Shown in pieces: positions 41,579 to 52,201 of a stretch of 64,000 bases of DNA (the stretch's first letter is position 1; every line of letters starts with the position of its first letter). Position numbers and translations under genes: made by a program. This DNA is from Modestobacter sp. VKM Ac-2982 (lineage in GTDB: Bacteria; Actinomycetota; Actinomycetes; Mycobacteriales; Geodermatophilaceae): NCBI RefSeq assembly GCF_026967935.1, contig NZ_JAPVBL010000001.1:1222082-1286081 (forward strand), read 5' to 3'. The notes under the pieces are model-generated. The model worked only from the letters and a program-made list of their open reading frames with translations. It made no database searches and was not told where the DNA came from.

Positions 41579-41584
41579 TAGCCT
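41579..41584 (+). promoter_or_regulatory. -10 candidate for the etfBA operon
   Basis: TAGCCT, giving a leader of about 59 bases that contains the hairpin GCGGGC-TTC-GCCCGC (41601-41615) and a GGAGG ribosome site before the ATG. Confidence 0.45.
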
Positions 41585-41649
41585 CGATGATCGGCACGAG
41601 GCGGGCTTCGCCCGCGCCCACCCGAACCACCGCGGAGGTTGGTCTGACG

Positions 41650-42429
41650 ATGAACATCGTCGTTCTGGTCAAGCAGGTCCCCGACTCCGGCAGCGAGCGG
41701 AAGCTGGACCCGTCGGACAACACCGTCGCGCGGGCCACCGCCGACAACGTGATCAACGAGATGGACGAGTACGCCATCGAGGAGGCGCTCACCGTCAAGG
41801 AGGCGCAGGGCGGTGAGGTCACGGTCCTGACCGTCGGCCCCGACACCGCCACCGATGCCATCCGCAAGGCCCTGTCGATGGGCGCGGACAAGGCCGTGCA
41901 CGTCAGCGACCCGGCGATCCACGGCTCCTGCGCCGTGCAGACCAGCGCCGTCATCGCCGCCGCGCTGTCGCAGCTGGAGTACGACCTGGTGCTGTGCGGC
42001 GCCGAGTCCACCGACGGTCAGGTCTCGGTGATGCCGGCGCTGCTGTCGGAGCGGCTGGGCATCCCGCAGCTGTCCGGCGCCCGCAAGCTGACGATCGAGG
42101 GCTCGATGGCCAAGATCGAGCGGCAGACCGACGGCGGCTACTGGGAGGTCGAGGCGCCGCTGCCGGCGATCGTCTCCACCTGGGACACGATCAACGAGCC
42201 GCGCTACCCCTCCTTCAAGGGGATCATGGCCGCCAAGAAGAAGCCGGTCGAGACCAAGACCCTCGCCGACCTGGGCATCGACGCGTCGACCGTGGGCCTG
42301 GCCACCGCCACCAGCAAGGTCGTCGACTTCGCCGGCCGCCCGCCCAAGGGCGAGGGCGTGAAGGTCGCCGACGAGGGCGACGGTGCCGACAAGCTGGTCG
42401 GCTACCTGGCCGCCCAGAAGATCGTCTGA
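41650..42429 (+). CDS. etfB: Electron transfer flavoprotein subunit beta
   Basis: 259 residues. It begins MNIVVLVKQVPDSGSERKLD and has the AMP-binding and DLVLCGAESTDGQ blocks plus the PRYPSFKGIMAAKKKP recognition loop. With EtfA it carries electrons from acyl-CoA dehydrogenases to the respiratory chain. Operon with etfA 35 bases downstream; corresponds to mycobacterial fixA. Confidence 0.96.
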   Translation: MNIVVLVKQVPDSGSERKLDPSDNTVARATADNVINEMDEYAIEEALTVKEAQGGEVTVLTVGPDTATDAIRKALSMGADKAVHVSDPAIHGSCAVQTSAVIAAALSQLEYDLVLCGAESTDGQVSVMPALLSERLGIPQLSGARKLTIEGSMAKIERQTDGGYWEVEAPLPAIVSTWDTINEPRYPSFKGIMAAKKKPVETKTLADLGIDASTVGLATATSKVVDFAGRPPKGEGVKVADEGDGADKLVGYLAAQKIV

Positions 42430-42464
42430 CCGGCGCGCGACTCAGAGCTGAGGAGAGAACAGAC

Positions 42465-43427
42465 ATGGCAGAGGTCCTGGTCCTTGCCGAGCTGAACCCC
42501 GCCGACGGTGGGCCCCGCAAGTCGACGCTGGAGGCGCTGACCGCCGCGCGTGTGCTCGGTGAGCCCGCCGCCGTCGTCATCGGTGCCCCCGGCACCGCCG
42601 CGGGCATCAAGGACGTGCTGGCCGAGTACGGCGCGGCGAAGATCTACGTCGCCGAGTCCGACGACGTCGACGCCTACCTGGTGGCCCCCAAGGCCGAGGT
42701 GCTGGCACAGCTGGTCGCTGAGAAGGCACCGGCCGCGGTCGTCATCCCCTCCTCCCCGGAGGGCAAGGAGATCGCCGGCCGGCTGGCCATCAAGACCGGC
42801 AGCGGCTTCCTGACCGACGTCACCGAGATCGCCGCCGACGGCACCGCCACCCAGGTGGCGTTCGCCGGGGCGACGATCGTGCACTCGCAGGTCACCGTCG
42901 GCACGCCGATCTACACCCTGCGCGGCAACTCGGTCACCCCCGAGCCGGCCCCGGCCGCCGGCACCGAGGAGACCGTGCAGGTCGCGGTCTCCGAGGCCGC
43001 CAAGCGCACCCGGGTGCTCGACCGGGTCGTGGAGCAGAAGTCCAACCGGCCTGAGCTCACCGAGGCTGCGATCGTCGTCTCCGGCGGTCGCGGCGTGGCC
43101 AGTGCCGAGAACTTCTCGGTGATCGAGGGGCTCGCCGACTCCCTCGGTGGCGCCGTCGGTGCCTCTCGCGCCGCCGTCGACTCCGGCTTCTACCCGCACT
43201 CCTTCCAGGTCGGGCAGACCGGGAAGACCGTCTCGCCGCAGCTGTACATCGCGGTGGGCATCTCCGGGGCGATCCAGCACCGCGCCGGGATGCAGACCTC
43301 GAAGACGATCGTCGCGGTCAACAAGGACCCCGAGGCACCGATCTTCGAGCTGGCCGACTTCGGCGTGGTGGGCGACCTGTTCACCGTCGTCCCGGCGGCC
43401 ACCGAACAGATCAGCGCCCGCAAGTAG
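42465..43427 (+). CDS. etfA: Electron transfer flavoprotein subunit alpha
   Basis: 320 residues. The FAD domain is complete: [67 protein letters not shown] and [22 protein letters not shown]. Partner of EtfB in the soluble heterodimer. ATG preceded by GAGGAGAG. Corresponds to mycobacterial fixB. Confidence 0.96.
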   Translation: MAEVLVLAELNPADGGPRKSTLEALTAARVLGEPAAVVIGAPGTAAGIKDVLAEYGAAKIYVAESDDVDAYLVAPKAEVLAQLVAEKAPAAVVIPSSPEGKEIAGRLAIKTGSGFLTDVTEIAADGTATQVAFAGATIVHSQVTVGTPIYTLRGNSVTPEPAPAAGTEETVQVAVSEAAKRTRVLDRVVEQKSNRPELTEAAIVVSGGRGVASAENFSVIEGLADSLGGAVGASRAAVDSGFYPHSFQVGQTGKTVSPQLYIAVGISGAIQHRAGMQTSKTIVAVNKDPEAPIFELADFGVVGDLFTVVPAATEQISARK

Positions 43428-43610
43428 CACCGAGGGCTCTCCTGCGCTCCCTCATTGGGGCAGCGGGAGGGTGGAAGAGCACGTCGCGTCGGGCGCCGGC
43501 CTCCGGGTCGGCGCTCGACGCACGTCGCGGCCACAGGGACGAGGAGGCGGGCAGGCGGTGTGGACTTCCACCTGTCGGACACGATCGGGTTGCCCTCGGC
43601 GCACGAGGCA

Positions 43611-43616
43611 TACGCT
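43611..43616 (+). promoter_or_regulatory. -10 element for the cysteine desulfurase gene (leaderless type)
   Basis: TACGCT, then 9 bases, then the ATG at 43626. The 198-bp gap after etfA otherwise shows no coding signal. Confidence 0.45.
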
Positions 43617-43625
43617 GGCTCTGCC

Positions 43626-44816
43626 ATGACCTACCTCGACCACGCGGCGACGACCCCCATGTTGCCGGTCGCGCTCGCGGCCATGACCGAGCAGCTGGCC
43701 CGGGTGGGCAACGCCTCGTCCCTGCACGCCAGCGGCCGGGAGGCCCGGCGGGTCGCCGAGGAGTCGCGGGAGCGACTGGCCGCCGCCCTGGGGGCGCGGC
43801 CGTCGGAGGTGCTGTTCACCGGCGGTGGCACGGAGGGCGACAACCTCGCCGTCAAGGGGCTGTACTGGGCCCGCCGCACGGCCGACCAGGGGCGCCGGCG
43901 GATCGTGGCCAGCCCGGCGGAGCACCACGCCGTCCTGGACAGCGTCGAGTGGCTGGAGAAGCACGAGGGCGCCGAGGTCACCTGGCTGCGCGTCGAGCCG
44001 ACCGGCCGGGTCACCCGTGACGCGCTGGCCGAGGCCCTCGGCGACGGGCGGGACGTCGCCCTGGCCACGGTCATGTGGGCCAACAACGAGATCGGCGCCG
44101 TCAGTGACCTGACCGCGCTCGCCGCGCTGGCCCACGAGGTCGGGGTGCCGCTGCACACCGACGCGGTGCAGGCGATCGGCCAGCTGCCCCTGGACTTCGC
44201 CGCCAGCGGTGTCGACGCGCTGACCATGACCGGGCACAAGGTGGGCGGCCCGATGGGGGCCGGCGCGCTGTTGCTGCGCCGGGACGCCGAGTGCACCCCG
44301 CTGCTGCACGGCGGCGGGCAGGAACGCGACGTCCGGTCCGGCACCCTGGACGTCGCCGCGATCGTCGGGCTGGCTGCGGCCACGCACGCCACCGTCGCCG
44401 ACCGGGCCGAGCGCGCTGCCCGGGTGGCCGCCCTGCGCGACCGGTTGGTCGCCGGCGTCGTCGCCGAGGTGCCCGACGCCCAGCTCAACGGCCCACCGCT
44501 GGACGACGTGGTGGCCGGTGGTCCGGGGCGGCTCCCGGGGAACGCCCACCTGTCGTTCCCCGGCGCGGAGGGCGACGCGCTGCTCATGCTGCTGGACGCG
44601 CGGGGGATCGAGTGCTCCACCGGGTCGGCGTGCAGTGCGGGCGTCGCCCGGCCCAGCCACGTGCTGCTGGCTGCCGGCGCCGACCCCGCCCGGGCCCGCA
44701 GCTCGTTGCGGTTCAGCCTGGGCCACACCTCGACCGACGCCGACGTCGACGCGTTGCTCGAGGTGATCGGCCCGGTCGTGGAGCGGGCCCGGCGGGCCGG
44801 GACCGGGCGGCACTGA
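43626..44816 (+). CDS. iscS: Cysteine desulfurase (NifS/IscS class)
   Basis: 396 residues. [12 protein letters not shown] start; PLP-Lys in [17 protein letters not shown]; catalytic Cys in [17 protein letters not shown]; final [14 protein letters not shown]. It converts cysteine to alanine and a persulfide. The following mnmA gene starts 1 base after its stop, so its main role is probably sulfur delivery for tRNA 2-thiouridine and for Fe-S clusters. Matches mycobacterial Rv3025c in position. Confidence 0.94.
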   Translation: MTYLDHAATTPMLPVALAAMTEQLARVGNASSLHASGREARRVAEESRERLAAALGARPSEVLFTGGGTEGDNLAVKGLYWARRTADQGRRRIVASPAEHHAVLDSVEWLEKHEGAEVTWLRVEPTGRVTRDALAEALGDGRDVALATVMWANNEIGAVSDLTALAALAHEVGVPLHTDAVQAIGQLPLDFAASGVDALTMTGHKVGGPMGAGALLLRRDAECTPLLHGGGQERDVRSGTLDVAAIVGLAAATHATVADRAERAARVAALRDRLVAGVVAEVPDAQLNGPPLDDVVAGGPGRLPGNAHLSFPGAEGDALLMLLDARGIECSTGSACSAGVARPSHVLLAAGADPARARSSLRFSLGHTSTDADVDALLEVIGPVVERARRAGTGRH

Positions 44817-44817
44817 G

Positions 44818-45915
44818 ATGCGACTGATCGCCGCCATGAGCGGGGGAGTGGACTCCGCGGTCGCCGCCGCGCTGGCCGTCGAGGCGGGGCACGACGTCAC
44901 CGGGGTGCACCTGGCGCTCTCCCCGGACCGGCAGACGCTGCGCAGCGGTGCCCGGGGCTGCTGCAGCGTCGAGGACTCGCACGACGCCCGGCGGGTCGCC
45001 GACTCCCTCGGCATCCCCTTCTACGTCTGGGACCTGGCCGACCGGTTCCGCGAGGACGTCATCGACGACTTCGTGGCCGAGTACGCCGCGGGCCGGACGC
45101 CGAACCCGTGCCTGCGCTGCAACGAGAAGATCAAGTTCTCCGCGGTCCTCGACCGGGCCCGGGCGCTGGGCTTCGACGCCGTCGTCACCGGTCACCACGC
45201 GCGGCTGGCCGACGGCGAGCTGCGCCGCTCGGTCGACCCGGCGAAGGACCAGTCCTACGTGCTCGGTGTGCTCTCCGCCGAGCAGCTGGCCGGCGCGGTC
45301 TTCCCGCTCGGTTCGATGACCAAGGACCGGGTGCGGGAGCTGGCCGCCGAGCGCGGCTACGCGGTGGCCACCAAGCCGGACTCGCACGACATCTGCTTCA
45401 TCTCCGACGGCGACACCCGCGGCTTCCTCGCCCGGCGGCTGGGCGAGCAGCCCGGTCCGGTCGTCGACGCCGCGACCGGTCAGACCGTCGGGACGCACGC
45501 CGGCGCGCACGGCTTCACCATCGGCCAGCGTCGCGGGCTGGGGGTGACCGCCGGTGACCAGCGCCCGCGGTACGTGCTGGGGATCGAGCCGGTCAGCCGC
45601 ACCGTGACCATCGGCACCGCGGAGCAGGCGGAGGTCGATGAGGTGCACACCGGGGCCCCCACGTGGACCGGGCCGGTGCCCGACCTGCCGTTCCGGGCGC
45701 AGGTCCAGCTGCGCGCCCACGCCGTGCCGGTCGCCTGCGAGGTCTCCCTCGCCGAGGACGGCGGGCTGTGCCTGGTGCTCGGCGAACGGCAGCGTGGGGT
45801 CGCGCCGGGGCAGTCGGCGGTGCTCTACGCCCCCGACGCCGAGCGGGGCGACCTGGTGCTGGGGCAGGGCGCGGTGCTGGGCGCCCGTGAACGACCGGAG
45901 CCCGTGCTGAGCTGA
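44818..45915 (+). CDS. mnmA: tRNA 2-thiouridine(34) synthase
   Basis: 365 residues. PP-loop [17 protein letters not shown] for ATP, catalytic Cys in [21 protein letters not shown], second Cys in [16 protein letters not shown], and a C-terminal beta domain with [12 protein letters not shown]. It adenylates and thiolates U34 of Lys, Glu and Gln tRNAs. Most homologues have DSQDICF; here it is DSHDICF. Tightly coupled to the desulfurase gene. Confidence 0.96.
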   Translation: MRLIAAMSGGVDSAVAAALAVEAGHDVTGVHLALSPDRQTLRSGARGCCSVEDSHDARRVADSLGIPFYVWDLADRFREDVIDDFVAEYAAGRTPNPCLRCNEKIKFSAVLDRARALGFDAVVTGHHARLADGELRRSVDPAKDQSYVLGVLSAEQLAGAVFPLGSMTKDRVRELAAERGYAVATKPDSHDICFISDGDTRGFLARRLGEQPGPVVDAATGQTVGTHAGAHGFTIGQRRGLGVTAGDQRPRYVLGIEPVSRTVTIGTAEQAEVDEVHTGAPTWTGPVPDLPFRAQVQLRAHAVPVACEVSLAEDGGLCLVLGERQRGVAPGQSAVLYAPDAERGDLVLGQGAVLGARERPEPVLS

Positions 45916-45944
45916 CCGTCCCCGGTGCTGGCGGGACGGCGGGC

Positions 45945-45950
45945 TACGGT
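45945..45950 (+). promoter_or_regulatory. -10 element for the MetE-core gene (leaderless type)
   Basis: TACGGT, then 6 bases, then the GTG at 45957. Confidence 0.45.
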
Positions 45951-45956
45951 CGGCAC

Positions 45957-47015
45957 GTGACCTCGGCGACGGATCTCCCGGACGACAGCACCGGGCCGGG
46001 CCGCGAGCCCGGCACCGGCGACGACGTACGACCGGCGCTGCCCGTCTGGGGGCCGGCCACCGGCATCGGGTCCCTGCCCGGCAGCGACCCGGTCGAGGCG
46101 ATGCGGCTGGTCGTCGGCGAGCTGCCGGACCTCCCGCACCTCCCCGAGCTGCCCGGCCGCGGCCCCGGCTCGGACCTGATCGGGCGCGCTGCCGCCCTGT
46201 TGGTCGACCTCTACGTCGACCTCACCCCGGCGGGCTGGCGGCTGGTGGCCCGCCCCGGTGCCGACCTGCGCCGGGCCAAGGAGGCGATGGCCCGGGACCT
46301 GGACGCCCTCTACGAGGTGGCCGAGCGGTACGTGGGGCCGTTCAAGGTCCAGGTGGCCGGGCCGTGGACCCTGGCCGCCGGGCTGGAGCGCACCCGCGGC
46401 GACCGCGCCGTGGTGGACCCGGGGGCGCGCCGCGACCTCGCGCAGTCCCTCGCCGAGGGGATCGCTGCCCACGTGGCCGCCGTCTCCTCCCGGGTCCCGG
46501 GGGCCTCGGTCCTCGTCCAGTTCGACGAGCCGTCGGTGCCCGCCGTGCTGCAGGGCGGACTGCCCACCGTCAGTGGGTTCGGGAAGCTCTCGGCGGTGGA
46601 GTCCCACGTCGTGGAGGAGCAGCTGACCGGGCTCGTCCAGCGGGTGCCGGCGCCGGTCGTCCTGCACTGCTGCGCCCAGCGCGCCCCCCTGGACCTGTTC
46701 CGGGCCGCCGGGGCACAGGGGCTGTCCTTCGACCTGGGGCTGGTGCAGGACCTCGACGCCGTCGGCACCGCCATCGAGGCAGGCACCCACCTGTTCGTCG
46801 GCGTCGTCCCCGGCACCGACACCGACGTGGGCCGGCCGAAGGCGACCGCCACCCGCGTGCAGGCCTGGTGGCGCGAGCTCGGGTTCCCGGCCGAGGAGCT
46901 GGTCGGCGCCGTGACGCTCACGCCGTCCTGCGGTCTGGCCGGGGCGAGTGAGGCCTACGCCCGGACGGCGATGGCGCACGTCCGCGAGGCGGCGAAGTAC
47001 CTCCTGCCGGAGTGA
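45957..47015 (+). CDS. MetE C-terminal-domain (core-type methionine synthase-like) protein
   Basis: 352 residues, only the catalytic half of cobalamin-independent methionine synthase (about 750 residues in full-length MetE). Zinc-ligand positions appear kept: VVLHCCAQRAPLDLF (His and Cys) and LTPSCGLAG (Cys), and the substrate loop TGIGSLPGSDPVEA is present. The family is MetE/UROD-like; short forms include methyltransferases that use other methyl donors, and the mycobacterial equivalent (Rv3015c by position) has no proven role. GTG start. Reaction left open. Confidence 0.82.
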   Translation: MTSATDLPDDSTGPGREPGTGDDVRPALPVWGPATGIGSLPGSDPVEAMRLVVGELPDLPHLPELPGRGPGSDLIGRAAALLVDLYVDLTPAGWRLVARPGADLRRAKEAMARDLDALYEVAERYVGPFKVQVAGPWTLAAGLERTRGDRAVVDPGARRDLAQSLAEGIAAHVAAVSSRVPGASVLVQFDEPSVPAVLQGGLPTVSGFGKLSAVESHVVEEQLTGLVQRVPAPVVLHCCAQRAPLDLFRAAGAQGLSFDLGLVQDLDAVGTAIEAGTHLFVGVVPGTDTDVGRPKATATRVQAWWRELGFPAEELVGAVTLTPSCGLAGASEAYARTAMAHVREAAKYLLPE

Positions 47016-47024
47016 CGGCCCGGC

Positions 47025-47420
47025 TCAGCGGAGGCTCCCGACCTCGCTGACCGGGACGTCGTCACGCGGGCACGTCCACCAGGCGGCGGCGTACCGCACC
47101 CGCGCCTCGAGGGGGTGGGTCTCGGGGTGCTGCGGGCAGCGCAGCCAGTTGGTCGGAGCGCACCCCCACAGCTCCTCGACGACCCAGTCCTGCACGCCGT
47201 CGGCCACCTGGACGACCTGGTGGGGCAGCGGGAGGTGGAGCTCCACGAAGACGCCCTGACCGCTGGCGCGGCCCCACAGCACGGCCCGGGCCGTGGGTGG
47301 CCCACCGTCGTCCTGGCCGATGCCGGGCCAGTCGGCGTCGACCCGGCGAGGGAGCGGCCCCGACGTGGCGCGGAGGTCGTCGAAGACCGGCTGGAGAGCG
47401 CGCTCGAGGTCCGGGTGCAC
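47025..47420 (-). CDS. Conserved actinobacterial protein of unknown function
   Basis: 131 residues, acidic and Trp-rich, no signal peptide or membrane segment. Features: MHPDLERALQPVFDDLRA start, AVLWGRASGQGVFVELHLP, WVVEELWG, and a C-terminal LRCPQHPETHPLEAR plus AWWTCP that may bind metal through Cys/His. I do not recognise the family by name. GTG start at 47420, divergent from the DUF222 gene and convergent with the MetE-core gene. It probably is a real gene because its codon pattern is regular and antisense frames are not. Confidence 0.65.
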   Translation of the reverse strand: MHPDLERALQPVFDDLRATSGPLPRRVDADWPGIGQDDGGPPTARAVLWGRASGQGVFVELHLPLPHQVVQVADGVQDWVVEELWGCAPTNWLRCPQHPETHPLEARVRYAAAWWTCPRDDVPVSEVGSLR

Positions 47421-47529
47421 GGGGTCATGGTCTCGTCCTGGCAGGGGTCGTCAAGAGGTCTCCTACATCTGTGGACAAGGCGTTGACCTGGGGATTCGCG
47501 TTGTGGGAGCTCTTCTTCGGCGGTAGTAT

Positions 47530-47545
47530 TCGTACAAGCGTTCGA
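47530..47545 (+). promoter_or_regulatory. LexA (SOS) box candidate upstream of the DUF222/HNH gene
   Basis: TCGTACAAGCGTTCGA matches the actinobacterial SOS box TCGAAC-N4-GTTCGA with one mismatch. It overlaps the downstream edge of a possible -10 TAGTAT (47524-47529), with TTGTGG 17 bases further up as a -35 candidate. Confidence 0.6.
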
Positions 47546-47563
47546 ACTGGTCGGGAGGTGTCT

Positions 47564-48763
47564 GTGAGCGAGTTCCAGTCGGCTCTGGACGCCCTGGCGG
47601 CCGAAGATCTGCACGGGTTGAGCGACGGGGCCGCGTTGGACCGGGTGGCCGTGCTGGTGGCGTTGCAGAACCGGGTCGCGGCGGAGTTGACCCGCACGGT
47701 GCGGCACGCGGAGCTGACGCAGGCCTGCGAGCACGACGGGTTGAAGTCGATGCGTGCGTGGTTGATCGGTCATCCCCGGTTGTCGCAGACGGAGGCGTCG
47801 CGGATCGTGCGGTCGGGGCGGGTGCTGGAGCACTTCCCGGCCTTGGCGGCCGGGTTCGCCGAGGGTGTGGTGACCGCCGGGCAGGTGAACGTGGTGGCGG
47901 AGAAGATCGGCCCCCGCGAGGTCGCCCGGGCCGAGGAACAGGGCATCGACCTGGGTGCCTTCGACCAGGTGTGGGCGCGCGTGGCCACCGAGTCCCCGCA
48001 CGAGTCGCTGGCCGCCGCGGTGCAGGCCTTCGACGACGCCCTGGACCCCGACGGTCCCGAGCCGGACCCCACGGAGGGGCGTCGGCTGACGATGGTCAAG
48101 CACGCCGACGGGACCGTCACCGGCCGCTTCGAGCTGGATGCCGCCGGTGGGGAGAAGGTGCAGGCGGCGATCGAGTCGATCGTGCAGGCCCACCGGCCCA
48201 AGGGTGATGAGCGGACCCGCGCGCAGCAGAACGGCGATGCCTTCGTGCAGCTGTGTGACAACCAGCTGGCGTCGGGGAACCTGCCGATCCTGCGCACGGT
48301 GAAGCCCCACGTGGTGGTGGGCATCGACCTCGAGGACCTGGTCGACCCGGCGACCGGTCCTGGTGCCGGGGAGATGGGGTTCGGGGCGACGATCTCCGCC
48401 GCCCGCGCCCGTTACCTGGCCTGCGACGGCAGCACCTCCCGGATCGTGATGGGACCCGACGGGGTGCCGCTGGACCTGGGGCGGGACCACCGGGTGGTCA
48501 CCCCCGGGCTGCGCAAGGCCGTGGAACGCCGCGACAAGTCCTGCGTGTTCGCCGGCTGCGGCGCGCCGTCGTGGTGGTGCGACGTCCACCACCTCATCCA
48601 CTGGCTGCACGGCGGGGAGACCTCGCTGCAGAACTCAGCCCTGTTGTGCGAACGGCACCACACCAAGGTCCACCACGGGTTCCGGGTCGAACGCGATCCC
48701 GGCGGACGATGGCGCACCTACCGCCCCGACGGCACCCAGATCCTCATCGGCCCACCGCTCTAG
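47564..48763 (+). CDS. DUF222/HNH endonuclease-domain protein (13E12-repeat type)
   Basis: 399 residues. The N-terminal 230 residues are DUF222 (VAVLVALQNRVAAELTRTVRHAELTQACEHDGLKSMRAWL). The C-terminal HNH site is CVFAGCGAPSWWCDVHHLIHWLHGGETSLQNSALLCERHHTKVHH. These genes form the large REP13E12-like family, several copies per genome, possibly selfish endonucleases. GTG at 47564 has GGGAGG 5 bases upstream. A LexA-type box lies just before it, as reported for several M. tuberculosis 13E12 members. It interrupts an otherwise conserved order between the MetE-core gene and ligA. Confidence 0.92.
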   Translation: MSEFQSALDALAAEDLHGLSDGAALDRVAVLVALQNRVAAELTRTVRHAELTQACEHDGLKSMRAWLIGHPRLSQTEASRIVRSGRVLEHFPALAAGFAEGVVTAGQVNVVAEKIGPREVARAEEQGIDLGAFDQVWARVATESPHESLAAAVQAFDDALDPDGPEPDPTEGRRLTMVKHADGTVTGRFELDAAGGEKVQAAIESIVQAHRPKGDERTRAQQNGDAFVQLCDNQLASGNLPILRTVKPHVVVGIDLEDLVDPATGPGAGEMGFGATISAARARYLACDGSTSRIVMGPDGVPLDLGRDHRVVTPGLRKAVERRDKSCVFAGCGAPSWWCDVHHLIHWLHGGETSLQNSALLCERHHTKVHHGFRVERDPGGRWRTYRPDGTQILIGPPL

Positions 48764-51016
<2,253 letters not shown>

Positions 51017-51018
51017 CG

Positions 51019-51036
51019 GCCCCGCTGCAGCGGGGC
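51019..51036. terminator. Bidirectional terminator palindrome between ligA and the ACT gene
   Basis: GCCCCGCTGCAGCGGGGC, perfect 18-bp palindrome, 3 bases after the ligA stop and 7 before the convergent stop. Confidence 0.75.
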
Positions 51037-51042
51037 ACTCCT

Positions 51043-51705
51043 TCAGTCGGCCGGTGGGAGCCGGGTGACCGTCGCGGCGAGCCCGGTCAGGTGGGCCAGC
51101 CGCAGCAGCTCCGAGCGGCGGAACACCGGCCCGCCGGACCGGCCCAGCAGCACAGCGGTGCCGGGGTCCAGCGGCGCAGCCATCATCTCCACCGCCATCT
51201 CCTGCCAGCGGCGCGGCACCCACTCGCCCTCGCTGGGCAGCAACAGGGGCGTGATCAGCGGCAGCCACGGGGTGCGGACGCCCTCCAGCGACGGCGCGGC
51301 GTCCGATGCGGCCAGCACGGTGAGCTGGTCGGCTGACCCGGCGAGCACCACCGCCCAGCCGCTGCGGAACACCCGAGGGAGCTCGGTGGCGAGCACCTTG
51401 GCGGTGCCGTCCCCGGCCGGGGCCAGCGCCTCCAGCAGCTCCAGCTCCCGGTGGGTGTCCATCGGACCGGCGAACGGGCGCAGGGACTCGACCTGCACGC
51501 CGGGCACGGCGGTCGCTGCGGTGATCAGGCTGTCGGCGACCCGGTCGGCGGGGAGCTCCACCACGATGTCGTCGACGGCGACGCCGTTCCCGCGCTCGAG
51601 GACGTCGACGGAGACGATGTCGATGCCCGCATGGCCGAGCGCCGTCGCGACGGCGCCGAGCGTGCCGGGCCGGTCGGGGACGACCAATCGCAGAAGGTAG
51701 GACAC
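51043..51705 (-). CDS. ACT-domain regulatory protein
   Basis: 220 residues. The N-terminal SYLLRLVVPDRPGTLGAVATALGHAGIDIVSVDVLERG is an ACT domain with the ligand-binding Gly; the rest (about 80-220) has no domain I can name, though WAVVLAGSADQLTVLAA looks like a second sensing module. Amino-acid-binding regulator of unknown target. It sits between ligA and gatC as Rv3013 does in M. tuberculosis. GTG at 51705 with GGGGGA upstream; a longer frame upstream is antisense shadow of gatA. Confidence 0.85.
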   Translation of the reverse strand: MSYLLRLVVPDRPGTLGAVATALGHAGIDIVSVDVLERGNGVAVDDIVVELPADRVADSLITAATAVPGVQVESLRPFAGPMDTHRELELLEALAPAGDGTAKVLATELPRVFRSGWAVVLAGSADQLTVLAASDAAPSLEGVRTPWLPLITPLLLPSEGEWVPRRWQEMAVEMMAAPLDPGTAVLLGRSGGPVFRRSELLRLAHLTGLAATVTRLPPAD

Positions 51706-51901
51706 GGATTCCCCCGGACGGCGTGCTGGAGCTGGTCGATCGCCGTCGATCGCGGACAGGGGGCAGCCTCCCCCATGAAGGGCCCCCGGACCAACCCCGG
51801 CTCGCGGTCGGGCGGCCACGGCGTCCCACGTACAGTGGCTGGGTCGTGGAGCGAGTCGAGGCCGGGCCCGTCCGGCCGCCGAAGTGGGGTCCCAGCGCAG
51901 C

Positions 51902-52201
51902 ATGAGCAGCATCTCCCGTGAGGACGTCGCACACCTGGCGCGTCTGTCGCGCCTGGCCGTCACCGACGAGGAGCTGGACCGGTTCGCCGGGCAGCTCGAC
52001 CAGGTGCTCGCCGCCGTCGCCCGGGTGGGTGAGGCCGCGGTGGCCGACGTGCCGCCGATGACCCACGCCGTCCCGCTGACCAACGTGCTCCGCCCCGACG
52101 AGGTGACCCCGAGCCTGTCGCGCGACGTCGTGCTGGCCGGTGCGCCCGCCGCCGAGGACGGCCGCATCCGCGTGCCGCGCATCCTGGGGGACGCCGAGTG
52201 A
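51902..52201 (+). CDS. gatC: Asp-tRNA(Asn)/Glu-tRNA(Gln) amidotransferase subunit C
   Basis: 99 residues, full length. [33 protein letters not shown] and [21 protein letters not shown] are the two conserved blocks. GatC bridges GatA and GatB. The gatA GTG overlaps its stop (GTGA). A -10 candidate TACAGT lies at 51831-51836. Confidence 0.95.
   Translation: MSSISREDVAHLARLSRLAVTDEELDRFAGQLDQVLAAVARVGEAAVADVPPMTHAVPLTNVLRPDEVTPSLSRDVVLAGAPAAEDGRIRVPRILGDAE

Noticed and set aside
41601-41615. Riboswitch in the etfB leader
   Set aside because: A single short stem-loop in a leader of about 59 bases; no known riboswitch has this form and none regulating etf is known to me.
45916-45956. Cobalamin or SAM riboswitch before the MetE-core gene
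   Set aside because: The gap is 41 bases and the -10 element lies 6 bases from the start, leaving no leader RNA.
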